A DNA stretch of 64,000 nt from Pimelobacter simplex (GCF_024662235.1 NZ_CP096276.1:2108001-2172000); one strand, 5' to 3'; positions 8,874 to 18,422 are shown, counted from the first letter of the stretch. The notes: generated by a model not told the origin, from the letters alone. Numbers and translations are program-made.

Positions 8874-10654
8874 CAGGCGTCACCTCCCGCAGCGGCGGTC
8901 CGTCGCGGCGTGGGCACGTCCATGCCGAGGGTCTCCTTGCTGAGGCCGGACAGCTTGTGCCCGGAGTTGAACGCCTTGAACTGCGCGAGCCACGACACCA
9001 TCGGCTTGGTGAACCAGAAGAGCACCGCGAGGTCGATCAGCGTGGTCAGGCCGAGCGCGAAGCCGAAGCCCTTCACCGCGCCGGTGGCGAAGATGTAGAG
9101 CACCACTGCCGAGAGGATCTGGACCGTGTTGGCCGCGACGCGCGTGACGCGCGCCCGGGCCCAGCCGGTCTCGACCGCGACGCGCATGGACTTGCCCTCA
9201 CGCATCTCGTCGCGGATACGTTCGAAGAAGATGACGAACGAGTCCGCGGTGACACCCACCGCGATGATCAGTCCCGCGATGCCGGGCAGGGTCAGCGTGA
9301 AGCCTGCCGTCTTGCTCAGCAGCAGCACGAGCGCGTAGGTGATGCCGGCCGCCACGAAGAGCGAGCTGACCACCACCAGACCGAGGCCGCGGTAGTAGAA
9401 GAGGCAGTAGAGCATGACCAGCGCGAGACCGATCGCGCCGGCGGTGATGCCCGCCGTGAGCTGGTTGCCCGCGAGGGAGGGCCCGATCTCCTCGACCGAG
9501 GTGTTCCCGTCGCTGAACTTGATGGGCAGCGCACCGAACTTGAGGCTGTTGGCCAGGTCGAGCGCGGTCACCTCGGTGAAGTTGCCCTCGATCTGCGAAC
9601 GGCCGTCGGTGATGATGCCGGTCATCCTCGGGTTGGTCAGCACCTGACCGTCGAGGACGACGGCGAACTGCTTGTCCGTGTTGATCAGCGCGCGCGACAC
9701 GGCCTCGAAGTCGGTCGCGGCACCGCTGGTGCCCTTGGGGAACGCCTTGTCCTTGGAGTTGCCCATCCGGAGCGCCACGACCCACTTGACCTGACCCTGG
9801 GGCACCTGGGCGCTCGCGTCGGTCAGCTCCGTGCCCTCGATCACCGAGGCGCTCATCAGGAACTTGAAGGTGGCGCCGTCCTCGGGCTTGGAGCAGGCGA
9901 CCAGCGGCTTGGCCGGGTCGTCCGGCAGGTCCGCGGCCTTGCCCTGGGCGTCGACCAGGATGCCCTCGGGGTTGCAGGTGAAGCTGTTGTACTGCGCGAT
10001 GGCGGCCTGGTCCGGGGCGTCGATCCACGCGAGGGCGGACTTGACGCTGGTCGCCTTGGCGACGTCCTCGGCGGACTGCTCGGCGCCCGGCGTGCCGCTG
10101 GCACCGTCGGTCGGGGTGCCGCTGGGCGCATCGCTCGGCGTGCCGGACGCGCTGTCGGAGGGCGCGGGCGTCTTGTCGTCGTCGGCGGCCAGGTCGAGCG
10201 GCGCGCGGCCCAGGCCCTGGGCCATGCCGGCGGTCGGGTCGGCCGCGGCGCACGGACCGGGCGCCTGGTCGGAGCAGGCGACGAGGCGGAAGCGCAGCTG
10301 CGCCTGGCGCCGGACCGTCTCCTCGAGCTGGTCGCGGTCGGCGGTCTTGCCGGGCACCTCGACGACGATGTTCCGGCCGCCCTGGGTGGCGACCGAGGCC
10401 TCAGCGACACCGGAGCCGTTGACGCGCTGGTCGATGATCCGGCGGGCCTCGTCGAGGTTCTCCTTCGACGGGCTGCCGTCGGCGGAGAGCGTGATCCGGA
10501 TACCGCCCTGGAGGTCGAGACCCAGCGCGGGCTTCCACGCGGTCTCCCCCTTGTCCACGCTGGCCTGGGAGAGCGCGGTCAGGCCGTAGAGGATGGCGAC
10601 CCCGATGAAGAAGACGACCAGGTGACGTCCGGGGTGCGGACGGCGAGACGCCAT
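8873..10654 (-). CDS. secD: Protein translocase subunit SecD
   Basis: Partner of SecF, 593 residues. The first membrane segment is followed by ALGLDLQGGIRITL, the hallmark of the SecD P1 head; the six-segment core carries ITAGAIGLALVMLYCLFYY and VTADSFVIFFERIRDE. Within the periplasmic region (about residues 160-195) there is a Ser/Thr/Pro/Asp/Gly low-complexity insertion with repeated SGTP motifs that looks like a flexible linker. It follows yajC by two bases and is coupled to secF. Confidence 0.96.
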   Translation of the reverse strand: MASRRPHPGRHLVVFFIGVAILYGLTALSQASVDKGETAWKPALGLDLQGGIRITLSADGSPSKENLDEARRIIDQRVNGSGVAEASVATQGGRNIVVEVPGKTADRDQLEETVRRQAQLRFRLVACSDQAPGPCAAADPTAGMAQGLGRAPLDLAADDDKTPAPSDSASGTPSDAPSGTPTDGASGTPGAEQSAEDVAKATSVKSALAWIDAPDQAAIAQYNSFTCNPEGILVDAQGKAADLPDDPAKPLVACSKPEDGATFKFLMSASVIEGTELTDASAQVPQGQVKWVVALRMGNSKDKAFPKGTSGAATDFEAVSRALINTDKQFAVVLDGQVLTNPRMTGIITDGRSQIEGNFTEVTALDLANSLKFGALPIKFSDGNTSVEEIGPSLAGNQLTAGITAGAIGLALVMLYCLFYYRGLGLVVVSSLFVAAGITYALVLLLSKTAGFTLTLPGIAGLIIAVGVTADSFVIFFERIRDEMREGKSMRVAVETGWARARVTRVAANTVQILSAVVLYIFATGAVKGFGFALGLTTLIDLAVLFWFTKPMVSWLAQFKAFNSGHKLSGLSKETLGMDVPTPRRTAAAGGDA

Positions 10655-10656
10655 GC

Positions 10657-10998
10657 TCAGCGCTCCTCGTTGTTGTCGTTGTTGTCGTGGGCGACGGCGT
10701 CGTCGCCGTCGGTGGCCTCGGCGGCCGGTCCCTCGTCCTCGGTACGGCGCACGGACGCGACGGCGCCGCGGACCACGCGGGTGACCACGCCCGGGGCGAT
10801 CTCGACCTCGAAGTGGTCGTCGGCGAGGCCGACGATCGTGCCGAAGATGCCGGAGGTCAGCATGACGTCGTCACCGACGGACAGGCGCGCCTGGAGGGCG
10901 ACGGCCTCCTTGCGCTGACGGGAGGCCGGGCGGACGATGAGCAGCCAGAAGATGGCCGCGATCGCCACGATCGGCAGCAGGGACAGCGCGTCTTTCAC
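10657..10998 (-). CDS. yajC: Preprotein translocase accessory subunit YajC
   Basis: Small single-pass protein (113 residues) that associates with SecDF. It has the membrane segment LLPIVAIAAIFWLLIVRP followed by ASRQRKEAVALQ and the soluble SVGDDVMLTSGIFGTIVGL fold typical of YajC, then an acidic Asn/Asp-rich tail. The GTG at 10998 is preferred because AAGG lies just upstream and the membrane segment begins at once; an upstream extension of 43 residues looks non-coding. Confidence 0.92.
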   Translation of the reverse strand: MKDALSLLPIVAIAAIFWLLIVRPASRQRKEAVALQARLSVGDDVMLTSGIFGTIVGLADDHFEVEIAPGVVTRVVRGAVASVRRTEDEGPAAEATDGDDAVAHDNNDNNEER

Positions 10999-11174
10999 GA
11001 GGAACCTTCGGTTGAGGGGCGTGGTGGCACTCCGCTCCGCGCGGGAGCGGTCGGACCGCGGCAAAGTGTAGCCACGGACCCCCGAGCCCGGAGGATCGGC
11101 GGCCGGATCTGTCGCAAACAGTCGCAAACCGTGGCAAGCCCGCGGTCCTCACCCCCGCGGGGAGGGCGCGCGGC

Positions 11175-12254
11175 TCACTCGTCGAACAGCGTGGCCGCGG
11201 CGTCGTCGTACGGCAGGGGCGGCGGGGTCAGGCCCAGGTGGGTCCACGCCGCGGGGGTGGCGATCCGGCCGCGCGGCGTACGGGCGAGGAAGCCGTTGCG
11301 GACCAGGAACGGCTCGGCGACCTCCTCGACCGTCTCGCGCTCCTCGCCGACGGCGACCGCGAGCGTGGAGACGCCCACCGGTCCCCCGCCGAACCGGCGG
11401 CAGAGCGCGTCGAGCACGGCCCGGTCGAGCCGGTCGAGCCCGAGGGCGTCGACCTCGTAGAGGTCGAGCGCGGCCTGGGCGACGCCGCGGGTGACCACGC
11501 CGTCGGCGCGCACCTGGGCGTAGTCGCGGACCCGGCGCAGCAGCCGGTTGGCGATGCGCGGCGTACCGCGCGAGCGGCTCGCGATCTCGGCGGAGCCCTC
11601 GTCGGTCAGGTCGACGCCCAGCAGGCCGGCGGAGCGGTGCACGATGAGGTCGAGCTCGTGCGGCTCGTAGAACTCCAGGTGCGCGGTGAACCCGAACCGG
11701 TCGCGCAGCGGCCCCGGGAGCAGGCCCGCACGGGTGGTGGCCCCGACCAGGGTGAACGGCGGGATGTCGAGCGGGATCGCCGTGGCGCCGGGCCCCTTGC
11801 CGATGACGACGTCGACCCGGAAGTCCTCCATGGCCAGGTAGAGCATCTCCTCGGCCGGGCGCGACATCCGGTGGATCTCGTCGACGAAGAGCACCTCGCC
11901 CTCGTTGAGCCCCGAGAGGATCGCGGCGAGGTCGCCGGCATGGGTGATCGCCGGACCGCTGGTGACCCGCAGGGGCGCGCTCATCTCGTGGGAGATGATC
12001 ATCGCCAGGGTCGTCTTGCCCAGACCCGGCGGACCGGAGAGCAGCACGTGGTCGGGCGCCCTCCCCCGCCGGCGGGCGGCCTCGAGCACGAGGCCGAGCT
12101 GGTCGCGCACCCGGCTCTGGCCGACGACCTCGTCGAGGCTGCGCGGGCGCAGTGCCGCCTCGACCGCCCGCTCGTCACCCTCCGCCTCGGCGGCGGTCAG
12201 CGAGCGGAGGTGGACCTCCTCGGCCTCGGCGAGCTCGTCCTCGTGGAAGGGCAT
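11175..12254 (-). CDS. ruvB: Holliday junction branch-migration ATPase RuvB
   Basis: AAA+ motor (359 residues) that drives branch migration with RuvA. Visible motifs are Walker [12 protein letters not shown] (about 69-79), Walker [11 protein letters not shown], sensor 1 [18 protein letters not shown], and the C-terminal winged helix with [20 protein letters not shown]. It is the last gene of the ruvC-ruvA-ruvB operon, 11 bases after ruvA. Expression is probably induced by DNA damage through the LexA site upstream of ruvC. Confidence 0.97.
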   Translation of the reverse strand: MPFHEDELAEAEEVHLRSLTAAEAEGDERAVEAALRPRSLDEVVGQSRVRDQLGLVLEAARRRGRAPDHVLLSGPPGLGKTTLAMIISHEMSAPLRVTSGPAITHAGDLAAILSGLNEGEVLFVDEIHRMSRPAEEMLYLAMEDFRVDVVIGKGPGATAIPLDIPPFTLVGATTRAGLLPGPLRDRFGFTAHLEFYEPHELDLIVHRSAGLLGVDLTDEGSAEIASRSRGTPRIANRLLRRVRDYAQVRADGVVTRGVAQAALDLYEVDALGLDRLDRAVLDALCRRFGGGPVGVSTLAVAVGEERETVEEVAEPFLVRNGFLARTPRGRIATPAAWTHLGLTPPPLPYDDAAATLFDE

Positions 12255-12265
12255 GGCTCAGCCTC

Positions 12266-12862
12266 TCAGGCCTTGGAGAGGCTGCGCAGCGCGGCACGCA
12301 GCAGGGCGCCCACGTCGGGCGCGTCGCCGGCGTCGGGCGCGACGGCGTCGACCGCCTTGTCGGCGTCCTTGGCGTTGTAGCCGAGACCGACCAGGCCCTG
12401 GTGCACCTGGTCGCGCCAGGCGTCGGCCGACGGCCGGGCGCCGGCGACCGGGGCGCCGGTGGGCGCGCCGATGCGGTCCTTGAGCTCGAGGATGATCCGC
12501 TGCGCGCCCTTCTGACCGATGCCGGGGACCTTGGTGAGGGTCTTGACGTCGTCGCCGGCGATCGCCGTACGGACGCCGTCGGGCGAGAGCACCGCGAGGA
12601 TCGCCTGGGCCAGCTTGGGACCGACCCCGGACGCGGTCTGGACGAGCTCGAAGAGGACCTTCTCGTCCTCGTCGGCGAAGCCGTAGAGCGTCAGGGAGTC
12701 CTCGCGGACGATCATGGACGTCGGCAGCGTCGCCTGGGCGCCGGTGCGCAGCTGGGCGAGCGTGCCCGGCGTACACATGAGCTCGAGGCCGACACCACCG
12801 ACCTCGACGACGGCGCTGGTCAGGCTGAGTGCGGCCACCTGGCCACGCACGAAGGCGATCAT
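12266..12862 (-). CDS. ruvA: Holliday junction-binding protein RuvA
   Basis: Protein of 198 residues that binds four-way junctions and loads RuvB. The N-terminal OB fold starts [12 protein letters not shown] and includes [21 protein letters not shown]; two helix-hairpin-helix motifs follow ([13 protein letters not shown] and [16 protein letters not shown]); the C-terminal domain III ([21 protein letters not shown]) contacts RuvB. The ATG at 12862 has GGAGGAG upstream and overlaps the ruvC stop by four bases. Confidence 0.96.
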   Translation of the reverse strand: MIAFVRGQVAALSLTSAVVEVGGVGLELMCTPGTLAQLRTGAQATLPTSMIVREDSLTLYGFADEDEKVLFELVQTASGVGPKLAQAILAVLSPDGVRTAIAGDDVKTLTKVPGIGQKGAQRIILELKDRIGAPTGAPVAGARPSADAWRDQVHQGLVGLGYNAKDADKAVDAVAPDAGDAPDVGALLRAALRSLSKA

Positions 12863-13404
12863 CGGGCTCCTCCGGGGATGCGAGAGCGGGTCGGTCGGGC
12901 GGCGGCGAGCGCGGCGTCGATGCGCGCCTGGCTGCCACCGCGCCAGATGTGGGTGATGGCGAGCGCGAGCGCGTCGGCCGCGTCGGCCGGCTTGGGCATC
13001 GCGTCGAGGCGCAGGATCCGGGTGACCATCATGCCGACCTGGGCCTTGTCGGCGCGGCCGTTGCCGGAGACCGCGGCCTTGACCTCGCTCGGCGTGTGGA
13101 GCGCGACCGGCAGCCCGCGCCGGGCCGCGCACACCATGGCGATGCCGGCGGCCTGGGCGGTGCCCATGATCGTGCTGACGTCGGAGCGGGCGAAGATCCG
13201 CTCGATGGCGACCGCGTCGGGGCGGTACTCGTCGAGCCGGGCGTCGATGCCCTTCTCGATGGTGACCAGGCGCTCGGGGACGGCGAGGTCGGACGACGTC
13301 CGCACGACGCTCACGTCGACGAGGCTCAGCGGCCGCCCGATCGAGCCCTCGACCACGCCGAGGCCGCAGCGGGTCAGCCCCGGGTCGATCCCGAGCACGC
13401 GCAC
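12859..13404 (-). CDS. ruvC: Crossover junction endodeoxyribonuclease RuvC
   Basis: Holliday junction resolvase with an RNase H fold, 181 residues. The catalytic acidic residues are visible: the first Asp in [13 protein letters not shown], Glu in [12 protein letters not shown], and the C-terminal [12 protein letters not shown]. The GTG start at 13404 has AAAGGTG upstream and gives the standard N-terminus. It is the first gene of ruvCAB, with a LexA operator 15 bases before the start codon. Confidence 0.95.
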   Translation of the reverse strand: MRVLGIDPGLTRCGLGVVEGSIGRPLSLVDVSVVRTSSDLAVPERLVTIEKGIDARLDEYRPDAVAIERIFARSDVSTIMGTAQAAGIAMVCAARRGLPVALHTPSEVKAAVSGNGRADKAQVGMMVTRILRLDAMPKPADAADALALAITHIWRGGSQARIDAALAAARPTRSRIPGGAR

Positions 13405-13418
13405 GTCAGCACCTTTCG

Positions 13419-13436
13419 TCCGAACATGTGTTCGGA
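13419..13436 (-). promoter_or_regulatory. LexA operator (SOS box) of ruvCAB
   Basis: The 18-bp site TCCGAACATGTGTTCGGA has two perfect 7-bp half sites (TCCGAAC / GTTCGGA) around four bases. It contains the CGAAC-N4-GTTCG consensus of actinobacterial LexA and lies immediately upstream of ruvC, where repression would block the promoter. That ruvC belongs to the SOS regulon is established for other actinobacteria; here it is inferred from the site. Confidence 0.88.
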
Positions 13437-13493
13437 ACGAAACTACTACCCCTCCGCGCGAGAGCCGACGCCGACACGCGACGCACCGGGCAC

Positions 13494-14261
13494 TCAGTCC
13501 TCGATCTGGTCGAGCACCTCGTCCGGGATGTCGGCGTTGGAGAAGACGTTCTGCACGTCGTCGAGGTCGTCGACCGCGTCGACCAGCTTGAACACCTTGC
13601 CGGCCGCGACCGGGTCGGCGACGGGGATGTCCATGGAGGCGACGAACTGGACCTCGGCGGAGTCGTAGTCGATGCCGGCCTGCTGGAGGGCGGTGCGGAC
13701 GGCGACGACGTCGGTGGCCTCGGACTGGACCTCGAAGCTGTCGCCGTGGTCGTTGACCTCTTCGGCACCGGCGTCGAGGGTGGCCTCGAGGACGTCGTCC
13801 TCGGAGACGTCCTTGCCGTCCTGGGCCTTGGCGACCATGACGACGCCCTTGCGGGTGAACAGGCGCGAGACCGAGCCGGGGTCGGCCATGGTGCCGCCGT
13901 TGCGGGTGACCGCGGTGCGGACCTCCATCGCGGCGCGGTTGCGGTTGTCGGTGAGGCACTCGACGAGGAGTGCGACGCCCTGGGGGCCGTAGACCTCGTA
14001 CATGATCGTCTCGTAGTCGACGCCGCCGCCCTCGAGGCCACCGCCGCGCTTGACCGCGGAGTCGATGTTCTTGTTGGGGACCGACTGCTTCTTGGCCTTC
14101 TGGATGGCGTCGTAGAGGGTCGGGTTGCCCGTCGGGTCGGGGCCGCCCATCTTGGCCGCGATCTCGATGTTCTTGATCAGCTTCGCGAAGAGCTTGCCTC
14201 GCTTGGCGTCGATCGCGGCCTTCTTGTGCTTGGTGGTCGCCCACTTGGAGTGGCCAGACAT
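13494..14261 (-). CDS. yebC: YebC/PmpR family translation or transcription factor
   Basis: 255-residue YebC family protein. It starts with the invariant [20 protein letters not shown], continues with [16 protein letters not shown] and has the acidic [20 protein letters not shown] region. YebC proteins were described as transcription regulators and, more recently, as factors that help ribosomes through proline stretches; which applies here is unknown. ATG at 14261 has GAGGGA upstream. Location before ruvC and after pdxT matches other actinobacteria. Confidence 0.95.
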   Translation of the reverse strand: MSGHSKWATTKHKKAAIDAKRGKLFAKLIKNIEIAAKMGGPDPTGNPTLYDAIQKAKKQSVPNKNIDSAVKRGGGLEGGGVDYETIMYEVYGPQGVALLVECLTDNRNRAAMEVRTAVTRNGGTMADPGSVSRLFTRKGVVMVAKAQDGKDVSEDDVLEATLDAGAEEVNDHGDSFEVQSEATDVVAVRTALQQAGIDYDSAEVQFVASMDIPVADPVAAGKVFKLVDAVDDLDDVQNVFSNADIPDEVLDQIED

Positions 14262-14314
14262 CAGTCCCTCTTCTACGTCGACAGTCCACGGCTGCTCGAA
14301 ACAGCCGATGCAGT

Positions 14315-14911
14315 CTATCCCTGCGCCCGAACCCCGCTGCTCGCCACCATGTCCACGAACAGCCGGTGCACCCGGCCGTCGCCCTCGACCTCGGGGTGGA
14401 AGGACGTCGCCATCAAGTGCCCCTGCCGTACGGCGACCGGGTGTCCCTGAGCCCGGGCGAGCACCTCGACCGACGGGCCGGTCGCCTCCACCCACGGTGC
14501 CCGGATGAAGACCGCGTGCACCGGCGCGTCGAGCCCCTCGAAGGGCAGGTCGGCCTCGAACGAGTCGACCTGGCGGCCGAACGCGTTGCGGCGGACGGTG
14601 ACGTCGAGGCCGCCGATCGTCTCCTGGTCGGCGGTACCGCCCTCGATCCGGTCGGCGAGCAGGATCATCCCGGCGCAGGTGCCGAAGGTCGGCATCCCGC
14701 CCGAGATCCGCTCGCGCAGCGGCTCGAGGAGCTCGAAGGTCCGCGCCAGCTTGGACATCGTCGTCGACTCGCCGCCGGGCAGCACGAGGCCGTCGCAGCG
14801 GGCGAGCTCGGCGGGCCGTCGTACCGGGAAGGCGTCGGCGCCGAGGGCGGTCAGGGTCTGCAGGTGTTCACGGACGTCGCCCTGGAGGGCGAAGACACCG
14901 ATGGCGGGCAC
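14315..14911 (-). CDS. pdxT: Pyridoxal 5'-phosphate synthase glutaminase subunit PdxT
   Basis: Class I glutaminase (198 residues) that supplies ammonia to PdxS for vitamin B6 synthesis. Visible are [13 protein letters not shown] at the N-terminus, LPGGESTTM, the nucleophile elbow [11 protein letters not shown] (catalytic Cys), and the C-terminal [13 protein letters not shown] that supplies the His-Glu pair. GTG start. Its partner pdxS is 3.7 kb upstream, separated by the surface-protein cluster; the last gene of that cluster ends 11 bases before pdxT, so the two may be cotranscribed. Confidence 0.95.
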   Translation of the reverse strand: MPAIGVFALQGDVREHLQTLTALGADAFPVRRPAELARCDGLVLPGGESTTMSKLARTFELLEPLRERISGGMPTFGTCAGMILLADRIEGGTADQETIGGLDVTVRRNAFGRQVDSFEADLPFEGLDAPVHAVFIRAPWVEATGPSVEVLARAQGHPVAVRQGHLMATSFHPEVEGDGRVHRLFVDMVASSGVRAQG

Positions 14912-14922
14912 GGCGCAGAACG

Positions 14923-15888
14923 TTACGGCACGACCGTGCAGGTCTTGCTACCGCCGTTCCCCTGGTAGTTCGCCTGGTTGGAGACGGCCGACTGGACGCC
15001 GTTGACGATGGCGACGAGCTTGAAGTTGCCGGCCTCGTTGTTGATCGCGACCGTGGCGCCGGAACGGGCGGTGCCGGGGAACGTCGTGACCCGGGTGCCG
15101 CCGGGGTTGACGCTGTAGACGACCGCGAACGAGTCCGGGTTGCCGGGGCCCCAGGTCCAGTTCAGGTTGTAGGGGCTGCTGCCGTTGGTGGTGGTGCAGG
15201 GCGCGACGAGGACGGGCGCGGCGGGCGGCGCCACCGTGGCCCGGCTCGCGGTCGCGGTAGCGGAGGCCGAGTCGGTCCAGTACGCCGACGTGAAGGCCCA
15301 CGGCACCTGACCCGAGACGCCGAGCGCCCCGCCGAGCGCGAGTGCGGTCGCGACGCCCGCCGGCGCCACGAGCCGGGAGCCGCGCGAGCGCGCCGGACGG
15401 TCACCGCCGCCGGGGCGCGGCCCGAAGCCCAGCCAGAGCAGGCCGAGGACGCCGAGGCCGGTGGCGGCCAGACCGAACGGGCTGGCCGCGAGGTCGAGGA
15501 CGTAGCCCGCGTAGGGCACGCCGGCGACGACACGGTCGGCGGAGGCCACCTGGTAGGTCTGGGCGTCGGTGACGTCGTTGGCGTCGCCCCGCAGGGTCAG
15601 CACGCTCCGCTCGCCCCGGTGCTCGACGGCGAGCACCCGGTGGGTGACCCGGTCGCCGCGGGCGTCGCGGACGCTGACGACGTCGCCGACCGCGATGTCG
15701 GCGGCCGGGACCTCGTGGGCGATGCCGAGCGCGCCCGCGTCGTAGGTGGGGCTCATCGAGCCGGACGTGAACACCAGCGGCGTCACGTCGAGCAGCCGCC
15801 CGGCGAGGAGGGCGAGCAGGCAGAGGGCGCCGAGCACCCCGCCGGTCCACAGGAGCGCTTCGCGGCCGATCCGCAGGGTCTTGGTCAT
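14923..15888 (-). CDS. SipW-type signal peptidase fused to an exported C-terminal domain
   Basis: 321 residues. The first half is an ER-type/SipW signal peptidase I: an N-terminal membrane helix, the nucleophile in [17 protein letters not shown], then VGDVVSVRD and the [10 protein letters not shown] box whose His replaces the bacterial Lys, and a second membrane segment near 150-170. After a basic stretch comes another hydrophobic segment ending [18 protein letters not shown], which resembles the alternate leader found in SipW substrates, and then about 110 residues resembling a fibronectin-like exported domain with two Cys. It overlaps the upstream exported-protein gene by one base. Possibly it matures the neighbouring proteins, or itself. 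Confidence 0.75.
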   Translation of the reverse strand: MTKTLRIGREALLWTGGVLGALCLLALLAGRLLDVTPLVFTSGSMSPTYDAGALGIAHEVPAADIAVGDVVSVRDARGDRVTHRVLAVEHRGERSVLTLRGDANDVTDAQTYQVASADRVVAGVPYAGYVLDLAASPFGLAATGLGVLGLLWLGFGPRPGGGDRPARSRGSRLVAPAGVATALALGGALGVSGQVPWAFTSAYWTDSASATATASRATVAPPAAPVLVAPCTTTNGSSPYNLNWTWGPGNPDSFAVVYSVNPGGTRVTTFPGTARSGATVAINNEAGNFKLVAIVNGVQSAVSNQANYQGNGGSKTCTVVP

Positions 15889-16463
15889 CACGGCACCTGC
15901 GTCGCGGGGAAGGTGAGGGTCAGGTTGGCCTGCGCGCCGGAGGTCACGCTGGCCCCCGACGGCAACCGCACCTCGACGCACATGCTGTGCGCCTGGGTGG
16001 GAGCCAGGGTCGCCCCGGCCGGCTGGTCGAAGCCGTCGAGCGTGGCGTTGGCACCGCCGACGAGCGTGCCGCCGGAGCAGGTCGTGCCGTCGGAGGTACC
16101 GCCGCGGCGCACGGTGACCTGGAGCGCGGCGGCGAGATTGCCGCCACCGACGTCGGTCGCGGCCATCTGGATGCGATAGGAGAAGGACGCCGCGCCCGCG
16201 CTGTTGTTGGTGACCGGGAGGGTCGCCGAGCGGGAGGTCCCGGGCACGATCGCGTTGAGCGGGAACGAGGACCAGGTGTAGGTCTCGGGCTTCACCCGGA
16301 CGTTGGCCGCCAGGTCGATGTGCAGCGCGCCGGTGCTGAAGCTGACCCCGGGCACACTCCCCTGGTCCCGCCAGTACGCCGACGTGGTCACGGCCCCGAC
16401 CCCGACGAGCAGGCCCGCGGAGAGCAGGGCACGGGTGCGGCCGCGCCCGAACCAGCCGGTCAT
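15888..16463 (-). CDS. Exported protein with alternate-type (SipW-dependent) leader
   Basis: 191 residues. The leader GRTRALLSAGLLVGVGAVTT is followed by SAYWRDQGSVPGVSFSTGAL, the pattern seen in TasA/camelysin-like substrates of SipW signal peptidases, where the fold starts right after cleavage with ..STG.L.ID. The mature part is a predicted beta-sandwich with two Cys (TTCSGG and SMCVEV). By analogy it may be a fibre or surface-layer component, but the subfamily is not identified. It overlaps the LPxTG-like gene upstream by four bases. Confidence 0.7.
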   Translation of the reverse strand: MTGWFGRGRTRALLSAGLLVGVGAVTTSAYWRDQGSVPGVSFSTGALHIDLAANVRVKPETYTWSSFPLNAIVPGTSRSATLPVTNNSAGAASFSYRIQMAATDVGGGNLAAALQVTVRRGGTSDGTTCSGGTLVGGANATLDGFDQPAGATLAPTQAHSMCVEVRLPSGASVTSGAQANLTLTFPATQVP

Positions 16464-17125
16464 CGCGCCTCACCCCCGCTGGTCCGGCCGCGGCGGACCA
16501 GCGCCAGGCCGGCGCCGACCAGACCGGCGGCGAGCCAGACCAGTCCGGAGGTCACGCCGGCGCCCGTCCCGGGCAGGCCCTCGCTCTCGCCACCGACCGC
16601 TCCCCCGTCACCGGGACCACCGGCACCCTCGTCGACACCGCCGACGTCGCCGTCCTCGGAGAGCCGGAGCCGGACCCGGAAGGGCACGTCGGAGAGCTGC
16701 TGTGACGTCGACTCCGCGGCGAACCGGGCGCGGACGCTGACCTTGGTCCGGGCTCCACGGGCGACCTCGAGGGCCGTCGCCGCGCGGGTCCGGCCGATGC
16801 CGACCGGTACCCAGGAACCGCCGCCCACCCGGGCCTCGACGGTGAGCGCGTCGGAGGCGAGCAGCGCATCGGGGTCGCCGGCCACGACGTTCACCGTCAG
16901 CACGCCGGCGGAGGGTCCGTCGTTGCGGACCAGGAAGGAGCGGGTCTCGACGTCGCCGGGGACCAGCCGGAGGCCGGGCTCGAACAGCGGTGCGCCGAGG
17001 TCCGCGCTCCAGGAGACGCCGTCGCGGCTGAGCCCGAGCTCGTCGTCGGCATGGGCCGGCGCGGCGGGCACCACCAGCGCGACCGCCGCGACGGCGGCGG
17101 CGACCGGGGCGAGGCGTCGGATCAC
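16460..17125 (-). CDS. Surface protein with LPGTG sorting-like signal
   Basis: 221 residues: a Sec signal peptide (AAAVAAVALVVPAAPAHA), a beta-rich extracellular domain (about 28-165), a Gly/Asp/Glu-rich linker, then LPGTGAG, a hydrophobic segment (LVWLAAGLVGAGLALV) and a basic tail RRGR. That is the architecture of sortase-anchored proteins, though no sortase gene is seen nearby. Alternatively it is simply a single-pass membrane protein. Start and stop overlap both neighbours by four bases, so it is translated as part of the cluster. Confidence 0.7.
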   Translation of the reverse strand: MIRRLAPVAAAVAAVALVVPAAPAHADDELGLSRDGVSWSADLGAPLFEPGLRLVPGDVETRSFLVRNDGPSAGVLTVNVVAGDPDALLASDALTVEARVGGGSWVPVGIGRTRAATALEVARGARTKVSVRARFAAESTSQQLSDVPFRVRLRLSEDGDVGGVDEGAGGPGDGGAVGGESEGLPGTGAGVTSGLVWLAAGLVGAGLALVRRGRTSGGEAR

Positions 17126-17823
17126 GAGGAGGCTCCTGGAGGCGAGGGGCGGAGGAGGTCGAGCAGGACGATGAGGAGCAGGAGGCCGACGAGGACGCCG
17201 CCGGCGGGCAGTGGCGGGGCGGACCCGGTGGTCGCTGCCCCGGCGACGGGCACCCGCACCTCCGGGACGAGCGGCCGGACCTCGGCCTCGTCCGCGGGAC
17301 GCCGCTTGCGGCGGCGATCGCGGACGGCACCGACGAACATGAAGACCGCGTAGCCCACCAGGGCCCCCGACACGACCAGCACGGCGGTCTGCCGCTGGCG
17401 CCCGGTGAGCACGTTGTTGACGTAGCCGAGGTACGGCACGGCGTACCAGAGCCGGCCCCGGACCTGGACCTCGCGCACCGGCGCGGGGTCCGCGGCGCCG
17501 TTGGCATCGCCCCGGGTGGTGAACACCTTCTCGCCGTCGAGCCGGTTGCCGATCGCCGTGACCCGGTGGGTCACGACGGTCGAGCGACCGGACTCGCGCT
17601 GGTAGGTGATCACGTCACCGGCGCGGATGTCGTCGGTCGCGACCGGCTTGACCACCACCAGGGTCCCTGGGGGGAAGTCCGGTCGCATCGAGCCGGTCAT
17701 CACCGTGTACGGCGTCGACCCGCTCACCCGCGGCACCACGACGGCGAGCGCCAGCACGCCCGCGACGAGCAGGATCACCGACCAGGCCAGGACCTGGGTG
17801 ACCCACCCGAGCGCGGAACGCAT
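17122..17823 (-). CDS. sipW: Signal peptidase I, SipW/archaeal type
   Basis: 233 residues with an N-terminal membrane segment (VLAWSVILLVAGVLALAVVV), the catalytic Ser in YTVMTGSMRPDFPPGTLVVV, RAGDVITYQRE and VVTHRVTAIGN with His in the place of the general-base Lys, and TRGDANGAADPAPV. These are the boxes of SipW-like peptidases that process alternate leaders. A second membrane segment (LVVSGALVGYAVFMFVGAV) and a hydrophobic C-terminus make it more membrane-embedded than usual. It most likely cleaves the two alternate-leader proteins of this cluster. The symbol is by analogy only. Confidence 0.82.
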   Translation of the reverse strand: MRSALGWVTQVLAWSVILLVAGVLALAVVVPRVSGSTPYTVMTGSMRPDFPPGTLVVVKPVATDDIRAGDVITYQRESGRSTVVTHRVTAIGNRLDGEKVFTTRGDANGAADPAPVREVQVRGRLWYAVPYLGYVNNVLTGRQRQTAVLVVSGALVGYAVFMFVGAVRDRRRKRRPADEAEVRPLVPEVRVPVAGAATTGSAPPLPAGGVLVGLLLLIVLLDLLRPSPPGASS

Positions 17824-17838
17824 GACGCTCGCGCCGGA

Positions 17839-18417
17839 TCAGTGGTTGTTGTTCTGGGTCAGGGTGACCGTGATGTTGTCGAGCGTGGCGGACTTGAGCT
17901 GCGTGTCGTTGCCGTTGACGCTCGTCGTGCCGTAGGGGAAGTCGATCTTGATCGTGGCGACCAGGTACTTCCCGTTCTGACCCGTGTTCACGGTGCCCGG
18001 GACGGCGACCGGGTTGGTCGCGCCGGCGGCGTCGTCGGCCACGACGTACGTCGCGCTGACCGGGACGGACTCGGTCGTCGCGACGGACTCGAGCGTGCCG
18101 GTGAGCGCCAGCGAGGTCGGCGTGGTCAGCGTCGCCTCGAGGTGGGCGCCGCTCGCGGCGATCTGGAACGAGCAGACCCGGGTCAGGCTGTCACCGGGGA
18201 CCAGGAGCTGGCTGCCGTAGGCGGCCTCCTTGCCGGAGACGCCCTTGTCGAGGATCCAGCCGCCGCAGTTGTCGTTCTCGAGCGACAGGTTGCCGGTCGA
18301 GATCGACGTGCCACCGACGGTGCCGGTGTCGGTCCAGTAGGCCAGCGTGCCCGCGCCGCCCATGAGGAGCACGGCTGCGGCACCGGCCGCGAGCGCACCC
18401 TTCGTCGACTTCTTCAT
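17839..18417 (-). CDS. Alternate-type leader surface protein, TasA-like
   Basis: 192 residues. The leader MKKSTKGALAAGAAAVLLMG, then GAGTLAYWTDTGTVGGTSIS and STGNLSLEND, is diagnostic of the alternate signal-peptide class handled by SipW. The mature region is a beta-rich domain with two Cys and an Asn-rich end. The ATG at 18417 was chosen because GAAGGTGG lies six bases upstream; an in-frame GTG three codons earlier overlaps that site. It is the promoter-proximal gene of the five-gene cluster and probably the most abundant product. Confidence 0.78.
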   Translation of the reverse strand: MKKSTKGALAAGAAAVLLMGGAGTLAYWTDTGTVGGTSISTGNLSLENDNCGGWILDKGVSGKEAAYGSQLLVPGDSLTRVCSFQIAASGAHLEATLTTPTSLALTGTLESVATTESVPVSATYVVADDAAGATNPVAVPGTVNTGQNGKYLVATIKIDFPYGTTSVNGNDTQLKSATLDNITVTLTQNNNH

Positions 18418-18422
18418 GTGTG

